NCBI GenBank assembly: GCA_910578715.1
Contig: CAJTRL010000066.1
Location: 1 to 20,809 of the forward strand
Origin: an uncultured Lachnospiraceae bacterium
Lineage (GTDB): Bacteria > Bacillota > Clostridia > Lachnospirales > Lachnospiraceae
DNA length: 20,809 nt
Direction: 5' to 3'
The notes beneath the pieces are model-generated. The model did not search any database. It was given only the letters and a program-made list of their open reading frames with translations, and had not been told where the DNA came from. The position numbers and the translations under genes were made by a program. Shown piece by piece: positions 6,471-14,220 of this stretch. Position 1 is the first letter of the stretch. Every line of letters starts with the position of its first letter.

Positions 6471-7952
6471 TCATCCCTGAAACACCGCCGACACCACCTG
6501 CTCCAGCGCTTCCGTCAGAAACTGCGGATGCAGCCCGATGACGAACATCACAACCACAAAAACACACAAGGGCAGCAGCATCACCCAGTTCGGGTCTTTT
6601 ATGTCCGCAATTGTTCCATAGTCGAACTCTTTTCCCGGAAAAAAAGCCCTGACCACAATAGTCAACATATAAATTGCCGTAAGCAGTGCGGAAATCAGAA
6701 TCGCACCAAGTCCCGCATAAGCCAGCGGATTTCCGCTCGCCACCGCGCCCTTTGCCAGATTCCATTTGCTGACAAAACCGCACAGCCCCGGCACACCCAT
6801 CAACGCCAGCGATGCAACCACAAAAATCACAAAAACCTTCGGCATCTTTCTGCCCAGTCCGTCCAGCTCATGGATATAAGTCCGCCCTGTCTTATAAATC
6901 ACAGCCCCGGCGCAGAAAAAGGAACAGATTTTCATGACCGCATGGCAAATCATATGGCTGAACGCGCCAATCAGTCCAAGCGGCGTCATCATCGTAATGC
7001 CAAATAAAATATAGGAAAGGTTGCTGACTGTTGACCAGGCCAGTCGTCGTTTAAAATGCGTTTCTTTCAAAGCCCGGCTGCACCCGAATACGATGGTGAA
7101 GACGGTCAGCGCCATAACCAGCTCCTGTGCCCAGGTTCCCCGCAGAAAATCCGCTCCGAAGCTGAAATACGTTATCCGCATGGTCGCAAAGGCCCCCGCC
7201 TTCACGACCGCCACCGCATGAAGCAGCGCGGTGACCGGCGTCGGCGCCACGCCCGCTTTCGGCAGCCAGGCACAGAAAGGACACATGGCGGCTTTTACAC
7301 TGAATCCGCAGAAGCACAGCACATACACGAATAACAGCAGATTTGCTTTTTCTCCCAGCGCCGCCATATCCAGCACGCCGCCCGGCGTAAAATTGGATGT
7401 GCTTCCGTAAATCAGGATAAAAATCATTCCGATAAAGGCAAACGCCGCGCCGCCAAGCGAATAGTACAGATAAGTCCGGCTGGCCAGCACCGCCTCCCTC
7501 GTCAGCGTATGCAGAACGAGCGGCAGCGTCACCATCGTCAGCATTTCATAAAAGAAATACATCGTTACGATATCTTCCGCCATCGCTATGCCAAGAGTGA
7601 CTCCATAAGTCAATGTATAGAACATAAAGAACACGCGCTCCCGTCCCTCGTGCTTCATATATTCAAAAGAATACAGCGTCGCAAAAGGCCAGAGAAAAGC
7701 CAGTATCACCGCAAAAACACTGCCCGCCGCATCCAGCTTCAGACTGATGCTCAACTGTCCCGTAAACCGGAACAGCACAAAAGCATCCGACGGCGGATTC
7801 ATAATCAGTCCGAACGTAAGCGCCGATGTTATGAGCACGAGCATCTCTATATAGAAAGCCATCACATTTCTCTTCCGGAAAGGAAGAAGCGGAATGAGAA
7901 CGCCGCCGGCCATCGGCAGCAGAACCGCAATTACCATCATGTACGCGTTCAT
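6471..7952 (-). CDS. MnhD/NuoM-like antiporter subunit (third paralog)
   Basis: This 493-residue integral membrane protein has about 14 predicted transmembrane helices and belongs to the proton-conducting family of MrpD and NuoM. Family residues present are Glu136 in FFYEMLTM (TM5), Lys220 in FSVKAAMCPFCAWLP (TM7) and Lys251 in AVAVVKAG (TM8). The normally conserved His of the PFHxWLP motif is Cys here (PFCAWLP), and the following WLPDAH-type motif is WLPKAG, so this paralog departs from the others near the channel. The ATG at 7952 is preceded by AAGGAG. It lies 88 bp downstream of the previous antiporter gene. The gap holds a 12-bp palindrome AATCGGCCGATT (8026-8037). Confidence 0.9.
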   Translation of the reverse strand: MNAYMMVIAVLLPMAGGVLIPLLPFRKRNVMAFYIEMLVLITSALTFGLIMNPPSDAFVLFRFTGQLSISLKLDAAGSVFAVILAFLWPFATLYSFEYMKHEGRERVFFMFYTLTYGVTLGIAMAEDIVTMYFFYEMLTMVTLPLVLHTLTREAVLASRTYLYYSLGGAAFAFIGMIFILIYGSTSNFTPGGVLDMAALGEKANLLLFVYVLCFCGFSVKAAMCPFCAWLPKAGVAPTPVTALLHAVAVVKAGAFATMRITYFSFGADFLRGTWAQELVMALTVFTIVFGCSRALKETHFKRRLAWSTVSNLSYILFGITMMTPLGLIGAFSHMICHAVMKICSFFCAGAVIYKTGRTYIHELDGLGRKMPKVFVIFVVASLALMGVPGLCGFVSKWNLAKGAVASGNPLAYAGLGAILISALLTAIYMLTIVVRAFFPGKEFDYGTIADIKDPNWVMLLPLCVFVVVMFVIGLHPQFLTEALEQVVSAVFQG

Positions 7953-8040
7953 ATCTTATCATACTCCTTTTTGCATCCTTCAATAACAGGCCCGACAGAT
8001 TAATAAAAATCTTCTCTGTCAGAATAATCGGCCGATTCTC

Positions 8041-9627
8041 TTACATGACCGCCGCCGCAATTTCCGCCGCATACTGAACGAGCGGCTCCGGAAAAAGTCC
8101 GATAAGCACCGTCAGAATCGTCAGAACAAGCAGCGCCGCCGACATCATATCCGGCTTTCCGGCTGCGTCCGCTCCGGCAGCAGCTTCCGCTCCGCTATTA
8201 CATCCCTGAATTTCCGCGCCGACGTCTCCATCCCCGCCTTTTTCCGGCATCCGGCCCTCTCCCGGCAGAAATCCTTTTATCGTAACCGGAAGCAGATAGC
8301 CCGCAGTCAGCAGTGCGCTCAGCAAAAGCACGACCGGGCCCGCTATGCGGAAAATACCCGTATCCGACTGCAGCGCCCCCTGTGCCAGATACCATTTGCT
8401 GATAAAACCGCTAAAAGGCGGAATCCCGATTAACGCAAGGGAGGCAAACGTATAACACCACAAACTTACTTTCATGCTTTTGCCGATGCCCGCATACTCG
8501 TCCACCCTCGTCTTTCCCGTGCGGAAGATAAAAATTCCCGCCGCAAGAAACAGCACACATTTGACCCCCGCATGGAATACCACATGCAGTAACGCGCCCG
8601 TCATGCCCGTGGGCACAAGTAGAGACAGGCCGAACAAAATATAGGAAACCTGTGAAATGGTAGAATAAGCGAGCCTTTTTTTCAAGCCCTTTTCCCGGTA
8701 AGCCAGCATGGAACCCATGAATACCGTCAGCAAAGTCAGCGACATCCACGCCGTCTGTACCCAGGTTCCCCGGATAAAGTCAGGACCGACAATATTGTAT
8801 ACGGTACGGATAACCGCCAGCACGCCGCCTTTTACGATAATCGCCGAAAGCACGGCGCTTGCCGGAGACGGAGCCGCCGGATGTGCCGCCGTCAGCCAGG
8901 AATGTAACGGAAACATCCCCGCCTTTGCGCCGAAACCGATTAGCATCAGGAAAACCGCAATCTGTAAAAGGCCGCTGTTTCCCGCAGCCAGCGCCTGATT
9001 CAGCGTCCCGCCCGCAGTAAAAGCCAGCGTATCACAGTACTGATACAGAACATAAATGCCAAACAACGCGCAATATGCGCCGCACATCGAATAAAACAAG
9101 TACTTGAGCGCCGCCATAATTGCCGCTTTTGAACCGTTATGCAGTATGAGAGGCGTCGCACAAAGCGTCATCAGTTCATAAAAGAAATACAGCGTAACCA
9201 GATTCCCCGCAAAGTCCAGCGCAAGCAGTATGCCGTACAGGAGCAGATAAAAGCCGAAAAACCTTTTTTCTTCCCCCTCGCGCTTCATGTACTGGAACGC
9301 GTAAAATCCCGCCGCCAGCCAGATAACGCTTGTTACAGCCGCAAACAGACGGCCGAGCGCATCCACATGAAAAAAGACCGGAATATCGTCCATCAGATAA
9401 AACAATATCAGGCTCTGCTCTCCCGCTTTCGGCCAAATCACTGCAAAAGTCAGGATAACCGCCGAAGCAAGAACCACTCCCACAAGCACATGCAGTTTCC
9501 GCCCGCCATAGGGCTCTTTGCTCCCGCGAACATGTTCCAGAAAAGAAGAACAGACCAGCCAGATTCCCGCCGCGCCGGACAGCACTATCGGCATCAGCAA
9601 CCCAAAGCCTTCGGCAAACCACTTCAT
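8041..9627 (-). CDS. MnhD/NuoN-like antiporter subunit (second paralog)
   Basis: This 528-residue polytopic membrane protein of the same antiporter family carries Glu151 in FFYELMTL (TM5), Lys235 in GAKAGMFPLHSWLTAAHPAAPSP (TM7) and Lys266 in IIVKGG (TM8), so it should be able to move protons. Near the C-terminus (about 455-495) an Ala/Gly/Asp-rich low-complexity loop interrupts two membrane helices. Such a loop is not usual in MrpD or NuoN and probably faces the cytoplasm. The start ATG at 9627 has GGAGGT eight bases upstream and lies 16 bp after the previous stop, so co-transcription is clear. Confidence 0.9.
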   Translation of the reverse strand: MKWFAEGFGLLMPIVLSGAAGIWLVCSSFLEHVRGSKEPYGGRKLHVLVGVVLASAVILTFAVIWPKAGEQSLILFYLMDDIPVFFHVDALGRLFAAVTSVIWLAAGFYAFQYMKREGEEKRFFGFYLLLYGILLALDFAGNLVTLYFFYELMTLCATPLILHNGSKAAIMAALKYLFYSMCGAYCALFGIYVLYQYCDTLAFTAGGTLNQALAAGNSGLLQIAVFLMLIGFGAKAGMFPLHSWLTAAHPAAPSPASAVLSAIIVKGGVLAVIRTVYNIVGPDFIRGTWVQTAWMSLTLLTVFMGSMLAYREKGLKKRLAYSTISQVSYILFGLSLLVPTGMTGALLHVVFHAGVKCVLFLAAGIFIFRTGKTRVDEYAGIGKSMKVSLWCYTFASLALIGIPPFSGFISKWYLAQGALQSDTGIFRIAGPVVLLLSALLTAGYLLPVTIKGFLPGEGRMPEKGGDGDVGAEIQGCNSGAEAAAGADAAGKPDMMSAALLVLTILTVLIGLFPEPLVQYAAEIAAAVM

Positions 9628-9643
9628 CTATATACACCTCCAC

Positions 9644-11152
9644 TTATGCAAACATCTCAAGCCCGCGCTCAATCAGTCCGATAACGGGCTCTGAAAACAG
9701 ACCTAAGAATACGTTCAACGCAATAAAGCACACGAGCGCAAAACTTTTGGCCGGCTGTTCCCAGAAACTGATTTCCTCAAATCCCTTATCGACAACCACC
9801 GTTTTCTTTTCCGGCGTATAAATACGGATAACCGTTTTCATGAAATATACCGCATTCAAAATAACGCTGATAGCGAGGGCAATCATCGTAATCATAATTT
9901 TATGCCGGTTCTCCATCGCCGCCTGGGCAAACAGCAGTTTGGAAATAAAACCGGAAAACATCGGAAATCCCACCATCGAAAGCGAGCCCACAGTAAACGC
10001 AACGCCCGCCAGTTTATTCCGGTAGCCCGCCCCGGTCAGGTCAAAGAAATTTTTGCTCTTGGCCGAGGCATCCGTAATGCCGGAAGCCGCCACGAAAAGC
10101 AGCGATTTGGTAGCCGCATGGGAAACGATATGATAAATGCTCGCAATCATGCCGGAAGTCGTTCCCAGACCGAATCCCATATAGATATAGCCTATCTGTG
10201 CCACCGAAGAATAGGCAATCATCCGGTTGATGTCATTTTCCTTAATGGCGTTGACGGAGCCCATAATCATGCCCGCCACGCCGAACACAAACAGCACGTT
10301 GATAACCTTGCTCTCCCGGATAATGTCAAACCCGATAACCCGGTAAAAAATCTTCACCAGCAGAAAAATATACCCTTTGGACACCAGAGAGGACAAAATC
10401 GCCGCCGAAGAAAGCGTGGAATACCCGTAAGCATCGGGCAGCCATGTATGAAACGGGTAAAGCGCGCTTTTGATGGCGATACCCACCGACATCAGACAGA
10501 TAGCCACGAGCAGCGGAATATGATATTCCCCCGACGCCTGTAAAAGCGCCGCCTGTTCTTTGATATTGCTCATCAGCAGATGTCCCGTCAGGCTGTACAG
10601 AAAACAGATGCCGAGCAGTAACAGACCGGAGCCTAACAGGCTCATAATCATATAGCGCACGGCGGCTTCAAAAGTTCTGCCCGTCTGTCGTATCATAATC
10701 AGGCCACAGGCTGAAATCGTATTGATTTCCACAAAAACATAGGCCGTAAACAAATCGTTCGTATAAATCAGCGCAAGCAGAGAGCACAATAGTAGGTTTA
10801 CCATAATATAGTACAGGTTCTGCTTCGACTCCTCGATTTCCAGCTCCCGCTCCAATACGCCGCCAATAACGCACAGAAACATGATGATACAGAAAAACAG
10901 CGCCATCGCCGCTTCCAGAATGCCGACCCGGATTTCATTTCCCCAGGGCGCCGGAAAATGCCCCATCGTATAGACATACTCCTGTCCGGTGCCGAGCACA
11001 AAGCTAAGAACCGCCGCCGACATGCCTCCGATAACCGTAATAACGAACAAATTCAGGCGTTTCGCCCATTTTCCGTTCAAAACAGAGGATATCGGCCCGG
11101 CAAACAGCGAAAGCAGAATGGAGATGAAAGGAAAATTCTGCACAAAGGCCAT
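9644..11152 (-). CDS. mnhD: MnhD/MrpD-like antiporter subunit (first paralog)
   Basis: This 502-residue membrane protein is the one in the standard MrpD position, directly after MnhC. It carries Glu142 in FVEINTISACG (TM5), Lys228 in IAIKSALYPFHTWLPDAYGY (TM7) and Lys259 in SLVSKG (TM8). It also has the MIAYSSVAQIGYI and SHAATKSLLF segments typical of TM10-12 in this family. Its start ATG (11152) shares one base with the stop of MnhC (TAATG), with GGAGG upstream, so translation is probably coupled. It is predicted to form one of the ion half-channels of the Mrp complex. Confidence 0.93.
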   Translation of the reverse strand: MAFVQNFPFISILLSLFAGPISSVLNGKWAKRLNLFVITVIGGMSAAVLSFVLGTGQEYVYTMGHFPAPWGNEIRVGILEAAMALFFCIIMFLCVIGGVLERELEIEESKQNLYYIMVNLLLCSLLALIYTNDLFTAYVFVEINTISACGLIMIRQTGRTFEAAVRYMIMSLLGSGLLLLGICFLYSLTGHLLMSNIKEQAALLQASGEYHIPLLVAICLMSVGIAIKSALYPFHTWLPDAYGYSTLSSAAILSSLVSKGYIFLLVKIFYRVIGFDIIRESKVINVLFVFGVAGMIMGSVNAIKENDINRMIAYSSVAQIGYIYMGFGLGTTSGMIASIYHIVSHAATKSLLFVAASGITDASAKSKNFFDLTGAGYRNKLAGVAFTVGSLSMVGFPMFSGFISKLLFAQAAMENRHKIMITMIALAISVILNAVYFMKTVIRIYTPEKKTVVVDKGFEEISFWEQPAKSFALVCFIALNVFLGLFSEPVIGLIERGLEMFA

Positions 11153-11529
11153 TACAATCCCTCCCTTTTCAGCCGGGCGGAAATCTCGTCCAAATCCAGC
11201 GTATGATATCGGTTATATAAACGAATCGTCAGCGCCAGCATCAGCGCGGTCACGGAAACGGACACAACGATACCGGTCAGCACAAGACCGCTCGGAATCG
11301 GGTTGATATAGGCCGCCGCGCTGCGGACGCCGTCCGTTACGATAGGCGCCTTATGCCCCGCAATATAGCCTTTCAGGGCAAGAAACAAATACACCGATGT
11401 ATCCATGATGTTCATGCCCACGATTTTCTTTATCAGGTTTTTCTGCATCAGAAGATTGGAAAATCCGATGCCGAAAAGTATCATCGACACGGCTTCCTCA
11501 TAATTTGTCAGAAAATTGGCAAAATCCAT
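11152..11529 (-). CDS. mnhC: MnhC/MrpC (NuoK-like) subunit
   Basis: This 125-residue, three-TM protein is homologous to NuoK. The signature NPIPSGLVLTGIVVS (76-90) matches the D/NPxPxALVLTAIVI motif of MrpC. Glu12 and the acidic C-terminal tail (LDLDEIS) are visible. The start is taken at 11529, two bases after the MnhB stop, with an AGGGGG-type site upstream; the open frame continues upstream to 11721 only as an overlap with the MnhB gene in another frame. It contributes the short subunit between the MnhB/MbhE and MrpD modules. Confidence 0.92.
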   Translation of the reverse strand: MDFANFLTNYEEAVSMILFGIGFSNLLMQKNLIKKIVGMNIMDTSVYLFLALKGYIAGHKAPIVTDGVRSAAAYINPIPSGLVLTGIVVSVSVTALMLALTIRLYNRYHTLDLDEISARLKREGL

Positions 11530-11531
11530 TT

Positions 11532-12494
11532 TTAGTAGCCCCCTTTTCGGAACATGACATAAAAGGTGTACATCGTTCCCGCCACCACGATACCGACACA
11601 GATATTCAGCACAAGAATCAGGCCGCTGCTTAAAATCGCTCCCGGCGTTCCGAGCGGAATCACGCTTTCGATATGATTCGCCCCCGTATAAAAAGAATAG
11701 CTTTTGGCCAGACAATAACATCCGAGCGCGCTGACGCTGAGTATCTTATAGGTTTTTCCCGTAAAAAACCGCTCCGTCTTCTGAAACCCGAAAGCATTCA
11801 GATACAGAATCAGCCCCGCGCCGATAATCGCGCCGCCGGAAAATCCGCCGCCCGGCCCAAGATGCCCGCATAAAATCACATAAATGCCGAAGATGATAAT
11901 CGGCGGCATAAGCACTCTGGCCGCCGTCTGCAGAATGACGTCATTCTTCGGCTCATAAATGCGGTCGCTCGCCTCGATGTCTTTTCCGTCCTTTGACTTA
12001 TCCTTCCGCAGAAGAATCAATACCGTACAGGTCGCAATAAATAACACATGGGATTCTCCCAGCGTATCGAACGCCCTGTAATCCAGAATCATCCCGGTCA
12101 CGATATTCACCGCGCCCGTCTCTTCCAGCCCGTTTTCGATATAGCGCTCTGCCACTTCATTATTCGCCGGATTCTCCGGGTGCCCATAGGAAGGCAGATA
12201 AGAAACGGCAATCAGCAGCATCGCCACGAGAAACAGGCAGAATACACCGCTGAATATTTTATAGAATTTCTGAAATCCCCGGATTTCCCAGTTATGTGCG
12301 AGGTCATATATTTTTTCGATTCTCTGCCTTTTTTCCCGCTTCCGTTTCCAGTCGATATCCTCATCTTTTTCCACTTCTTTCTGCGGTTTCATTTCCACCG
12401 TATTCAAGAAAGGGTCTTTCGTTCCGTTAAACCACTGTTTCAGACGGAAGGAAAGGGTTTTTTCGTATTCCTGTTCCGGCACTTTTCTGCTCAT
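11532..12494 (-). CDS. mnhB: MbhE-MnhB fusion subunit of the Mrp/Mbh complex
   Basis: This 320-residue protein combines two modules. Residues 75-162 form an MbhE-like module (a TM helix at 78-100, then VNIVTGMILDYRAFDTLGES at 129-148, equivalent to the last domain of MrpA). Residues 185-320 are MnhB, with the hallmark GHLGPGGGFSGGAI (210-223) and four TM helices. A highly charged N-terminal extension of about 70 residues (Lys/Arg/Glu-rich at 38-61) precedes the first helix and is unlike standard MnhB. The start overlaps the stop of the DUF4040 gene as ATGA, so translation is coupled. Mbh-type hydrogenase operons use a similar E-B arrangement; here no hydrogenase genes accompany it. Confidence 0.9.
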   Translation of the reverse strand: MSRKVPEQEYEKTLSFRLKQWFNGTKDPFLNTVEMKPQKEVEKDEDIDWKRKREKRQRIEKIYDLAHNWEIRGFQKFYKIFSGVFCLFLVAMLLIAVSYLPSYGHPENPANNEVAERYIENGLEETGAVNIVTGMILDYRAFDTLGESHVLFIATCTVLILLRKDKSKDGKDIEASDRIYEPKNDVILQTAARVLMPPIIIFGIYVILCGHLGPGGGFSGGAIIGAGLILYLNAFGFQKTERFFTGKTYKILSVSALGCYCLAKSYSFYTGANHIESVIPLGTPGAILSSGLILVLNICVGIVVAGTMYTFYVMFRKGGY

Positions 12495-12868
12495 GACCGC
12501 TCTTCCCCCTTTCCGGCGTTATGCCGAACGGCATCCTTAACGCCTGTCCCGTCTCCATCGGCGCCCGCACCGGCGGTTCTGATTTCTCCGCTTTCCCGGC
12601 CGCCGCTTCCGCTCTCCGGCGCCTCATCGTTTTTCATGATGGCACGGATTTTTTTCAGCGTGACAAAAAACAATACGCTGGTCACCCCGGCCCCGACCGC
12701 CGCCTCCGTAATCGCCAGGTCGGGCGACTCTAACAGAATCCAGATAATGGACATCACCAGACTGTACGACATAAAAATCAGAATTGTATTCAGAAGATTT
12801 TTGGACAGACTGGCCGCAACGGCGCATATAATCAGAAATATGAGTAAAATATTCGTAAAAATCTGCAT
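12491..12868 (-). CDS. MbhD-like DUF4040 subunit with low-complexity tail
   Basis: Residues 1-76 contain three TM helices and the signature ESPDLAITEAAVGAG (47-61) of DUF4040/MbhD, the domain that in one-piece MrpA lies just after the NuoL-like region and is related to NuoJ. Residues 80-125 are a Gly/Glu/Asp-rich tail (SGSGGRESGE and so on) not normally found in this family. The ATG at 12868 has GGAGGT 11 bases upstream and lies 21 bp after the mnhG stop. The split of MrpA into free MbhD, MbhE-MnhB and a separate NuoL-like protein marks this as a group 2/Mbh-type layout. Confidence 0.9.
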   Translation of the reverse strand: MQIFTNILLIFLIICAVAASLSKNLLNTILIFMSYSLVMSIIWILLESPDLAITEAAVGAGVTSVLFFVTLKKIRAIMKNDEAPESGSGGRESGEIRTAGAGADGDGTGVKDAVRHNAGKGEERS

Positions 12869-12889
12869 ACGAAAACCGCACCTCCCCTT

Positions 12890-13435
12890 CTATTTTCCGT
12901 CGGCCCTGTCGGCTTTTCCGTTCCCGCGGCTGGCGTTTTCCCGGCGTCCATCGCTCTTCCGGCCTTCTGTATTCTCCCGGCTCTCTTCTTTCTTCCGGCG
13001 TACTTCGCTTTCCCGGTCCGCTTCTTCCTTCCGTCCCTCTTCGCTTTCCCGGTCCGCTTCTTCCTTCCGTCCCTCTTCGCTTTCCCGGTTCTCCTTCGCC
13101 CGTTCGTCCAGGTTTATCGTCTTATAATGCTCGTTTCTGTTCTCATCCGTCGCAACCTCCAGCCGGGCAATCAGATGGGACGAGGTGGGCGAAGAAAACC
13201 ACAAAAAAACGATAATGCAGAATAATTTCAGAGACGTAAAATTCCATCCGCTGATAATCATCAGGCCAATCAGCGAGCTTGCGATGCCGAGCGTGTCGCC
13301 CATCGCGGCGGCGTGCATCCGGTTCAGCACATACTTGAAGCGGAATACCCCGACCATCTCAATCAGAAAAATCAGAAGGCCGCAGAGCAGGAACAGCGCG
13401 CCGGACAAAAAACGAATCCACTCAATGACTTCCAT
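12890..13435 (-). CDS. mnhG: MnhG/MrpG subunit with a repeated charged C-terminal tail
   Basis: Residues 1-92 are a three-TM MrpG with the RMHAAAMGDTLG (39-50) and SSPTSSHLIAR (81-91) motifs. Family members are usually about 100-120 residues long; this one has 181. The additional tail (from about 95) is hydrophilic and built of a 12-residue repeat: RESEEGRKEEAD twice exactly (117-140), then degenerate RESEVRRKKEES and RENTEGRKSDGR. The gene starts inside the end of mnhF (14-bp overlap) with AAGGAGG nine bases upstream. The tail should lie in the cytoplasm and is probably dispensable for the membrane core. Confidence 0.92.
   Translation of the reverse strand: MEVIEWIRFLSGALFLLCGLLIFLIEMVGVFRFKYVLNRMHAAAMGDTLGIASSLIGLMIISGWNFTSLKLFCIIVFLWFSSPTSSHLIARLEVATDENRNEHYKTINLDERAKENRESEEGRKEEADRESEEGRKEEADRESEVRRKKEESRENTEGRKSDGRRENASRGNGKADRADGK
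12944..13088. repeat. 36-bp tandem repeat in the mnhG tail
   Basis: Two exact 36-bp units (13004-13039 and 13040-13075) are followed by a partial third (13076-13088). More diverged units extend to about 12944, each encoding 12 residues. The period is a multiple of three, so copy-number change keeps the frame. Confidence 0.85.
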
Positions 13436-13748
13436 CCCCTTCTTCCTCCTTCTTTTCCCGGTAAACTCCCATATAAACCTTCGTCAGCACAATAACCGCG
13501 AGAAAGCTAATCATCGCATAGATGATGCATATATCCACAAGATAACCTTCTTTCAGCATAATGGCGAGCGTGGCAATGATGACCATCACGATGGTTCCCA
13601 TCATATTCGTCGCAACAATTCTGTCCGCGATGCGCGGCCCGATAATGGCACGAATCAGGCACAGGATAATCATAACTGCCAGAATCACCAAAACGACGGT
13701 AAACAGCACGTGATATGCCTGGTCCAGTCCCGGTATTCCTTTTCCCAT
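13422..13748 (-). CDS. mnhF: MnhF/MrpF subunit
   Basis: This 108-residue, three-TM protein has the family signature RAIIGPRIADRIVATN (33-48), including the conserved GPxxxDR segment that contains the essential Asp of MrpF. It ends in an acidic tail (REKKEEEGDGSH). The start ATG at 13748 follows the mnhE stop by two bases and uses a GGGGG-type ribosome binding site within the end of mnhE. It belongs to the conserved E-F-G block of the antiporter. Confidence 0.93.
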   Translation of the reverse strand: MGKGIPGLDQAYHVLFTVVLVILAVMIILCLIRAIIGPRIADRIVATNMMGTIVMVIIATLAIMLKEGYLVDICIIYAMISFLAVIVLTKVYMGVYREKKEEEGDGSH

Positions 13749-13750
13749 GA

Positions 13751-14218
13751 CTAACGTCCCCCTTTCTCGATTTCTTCTATCCGCTTCAGGAATACGGATT
13801 CGTTCATGCCCTCTGCAAGCGACTCATCCAGACAGTGCACCGTATAGCTGTTATCTTCCAGAAGCACCGTAATGGTTCCCGGCGTCAGCGTAATCGCGTT
13901 GGCTAACGCCGAACGCCCCTCCGCCGTCTTCAAATCCACCTGAAAAGTCACAAGCGCCGGTTCGATTTCTTCTTCCTGTGTCAGAATCAGGCGCACCACC
14001 GCAAAATTCGCTTTTACGATTTCAATCACCAGTTCGGTCACATACCGGAGAATGCGGAACAGATTCCGAAAAAGCAGTTTTTCTTTTGCAATGCTGTAAT
14101 CCGCAAACTTACAGGTAAAAGCAAATACGGCGGCGGCAACAATGACGCCGAATACAGCGATTTCCGGTGTGAAATTTCCGTTAAAAATAACCCAGAGCAA
14201 AAAGTACAATAAAAACAT
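13751..14218 (-). CDS. mnhE: MnhE/MrpE subunit
   Basis: This 155-residue protein has two N-terminal hydrophobic helices (about 2-12 and 17-36), a long amphipathic segment, and a soluble C-terminal domain with the family hallmark NAITLTPGTITV (107-118). MrpE is a structural subunit that supports assembly of the complex. Its ATG lies two bases after the stop of the TetM-like/NYN gene (TAGAGATG), and its ribosome binding site AAAGGAG is formed by the last codons of that gene. The antiporter block is therefore almost certainly translated from the same transcript as the GTPase. Confidence 0.93.
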   Translation of the reverse strand: MFLLYFLLWVIFNGNFTPEIAVFGVIVAAAVFAFTCKFADYSIAKEKLLFRNLFRILRYVTELVIEIVKANFAVVRLILTQEEEIEPALVTFQVDLKTAEGRSALANAITLTPGTITVLLEDNSYTVHCLDESLAEGMNESVFLKRIEEIEKGGR

Positions 14219-14220
14219 CT

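Noticed and set aside
8026..8037. 12-bp palindrome AATCGGCCGATT between antiporter genes as an operator
   Set aside because: Short, single, inside an operon and without a recognisable promoter; chance is a fair explanation.
11530..11721. Upstream extension of mnhC (189 codons)
   Set aside because: The added part is an out-of-frame shadow of the MnhB gene; the ATG at 11529 gives the standard length.
4274..14218. Energy-converting hydrogenase (Mbh/Ech) operon
   Set aside because: Only antiporter and Mrp-type subunits are present; no NiFe large or small subunit, no CxxC metal-site motifs and no ferredoxin-like protein.
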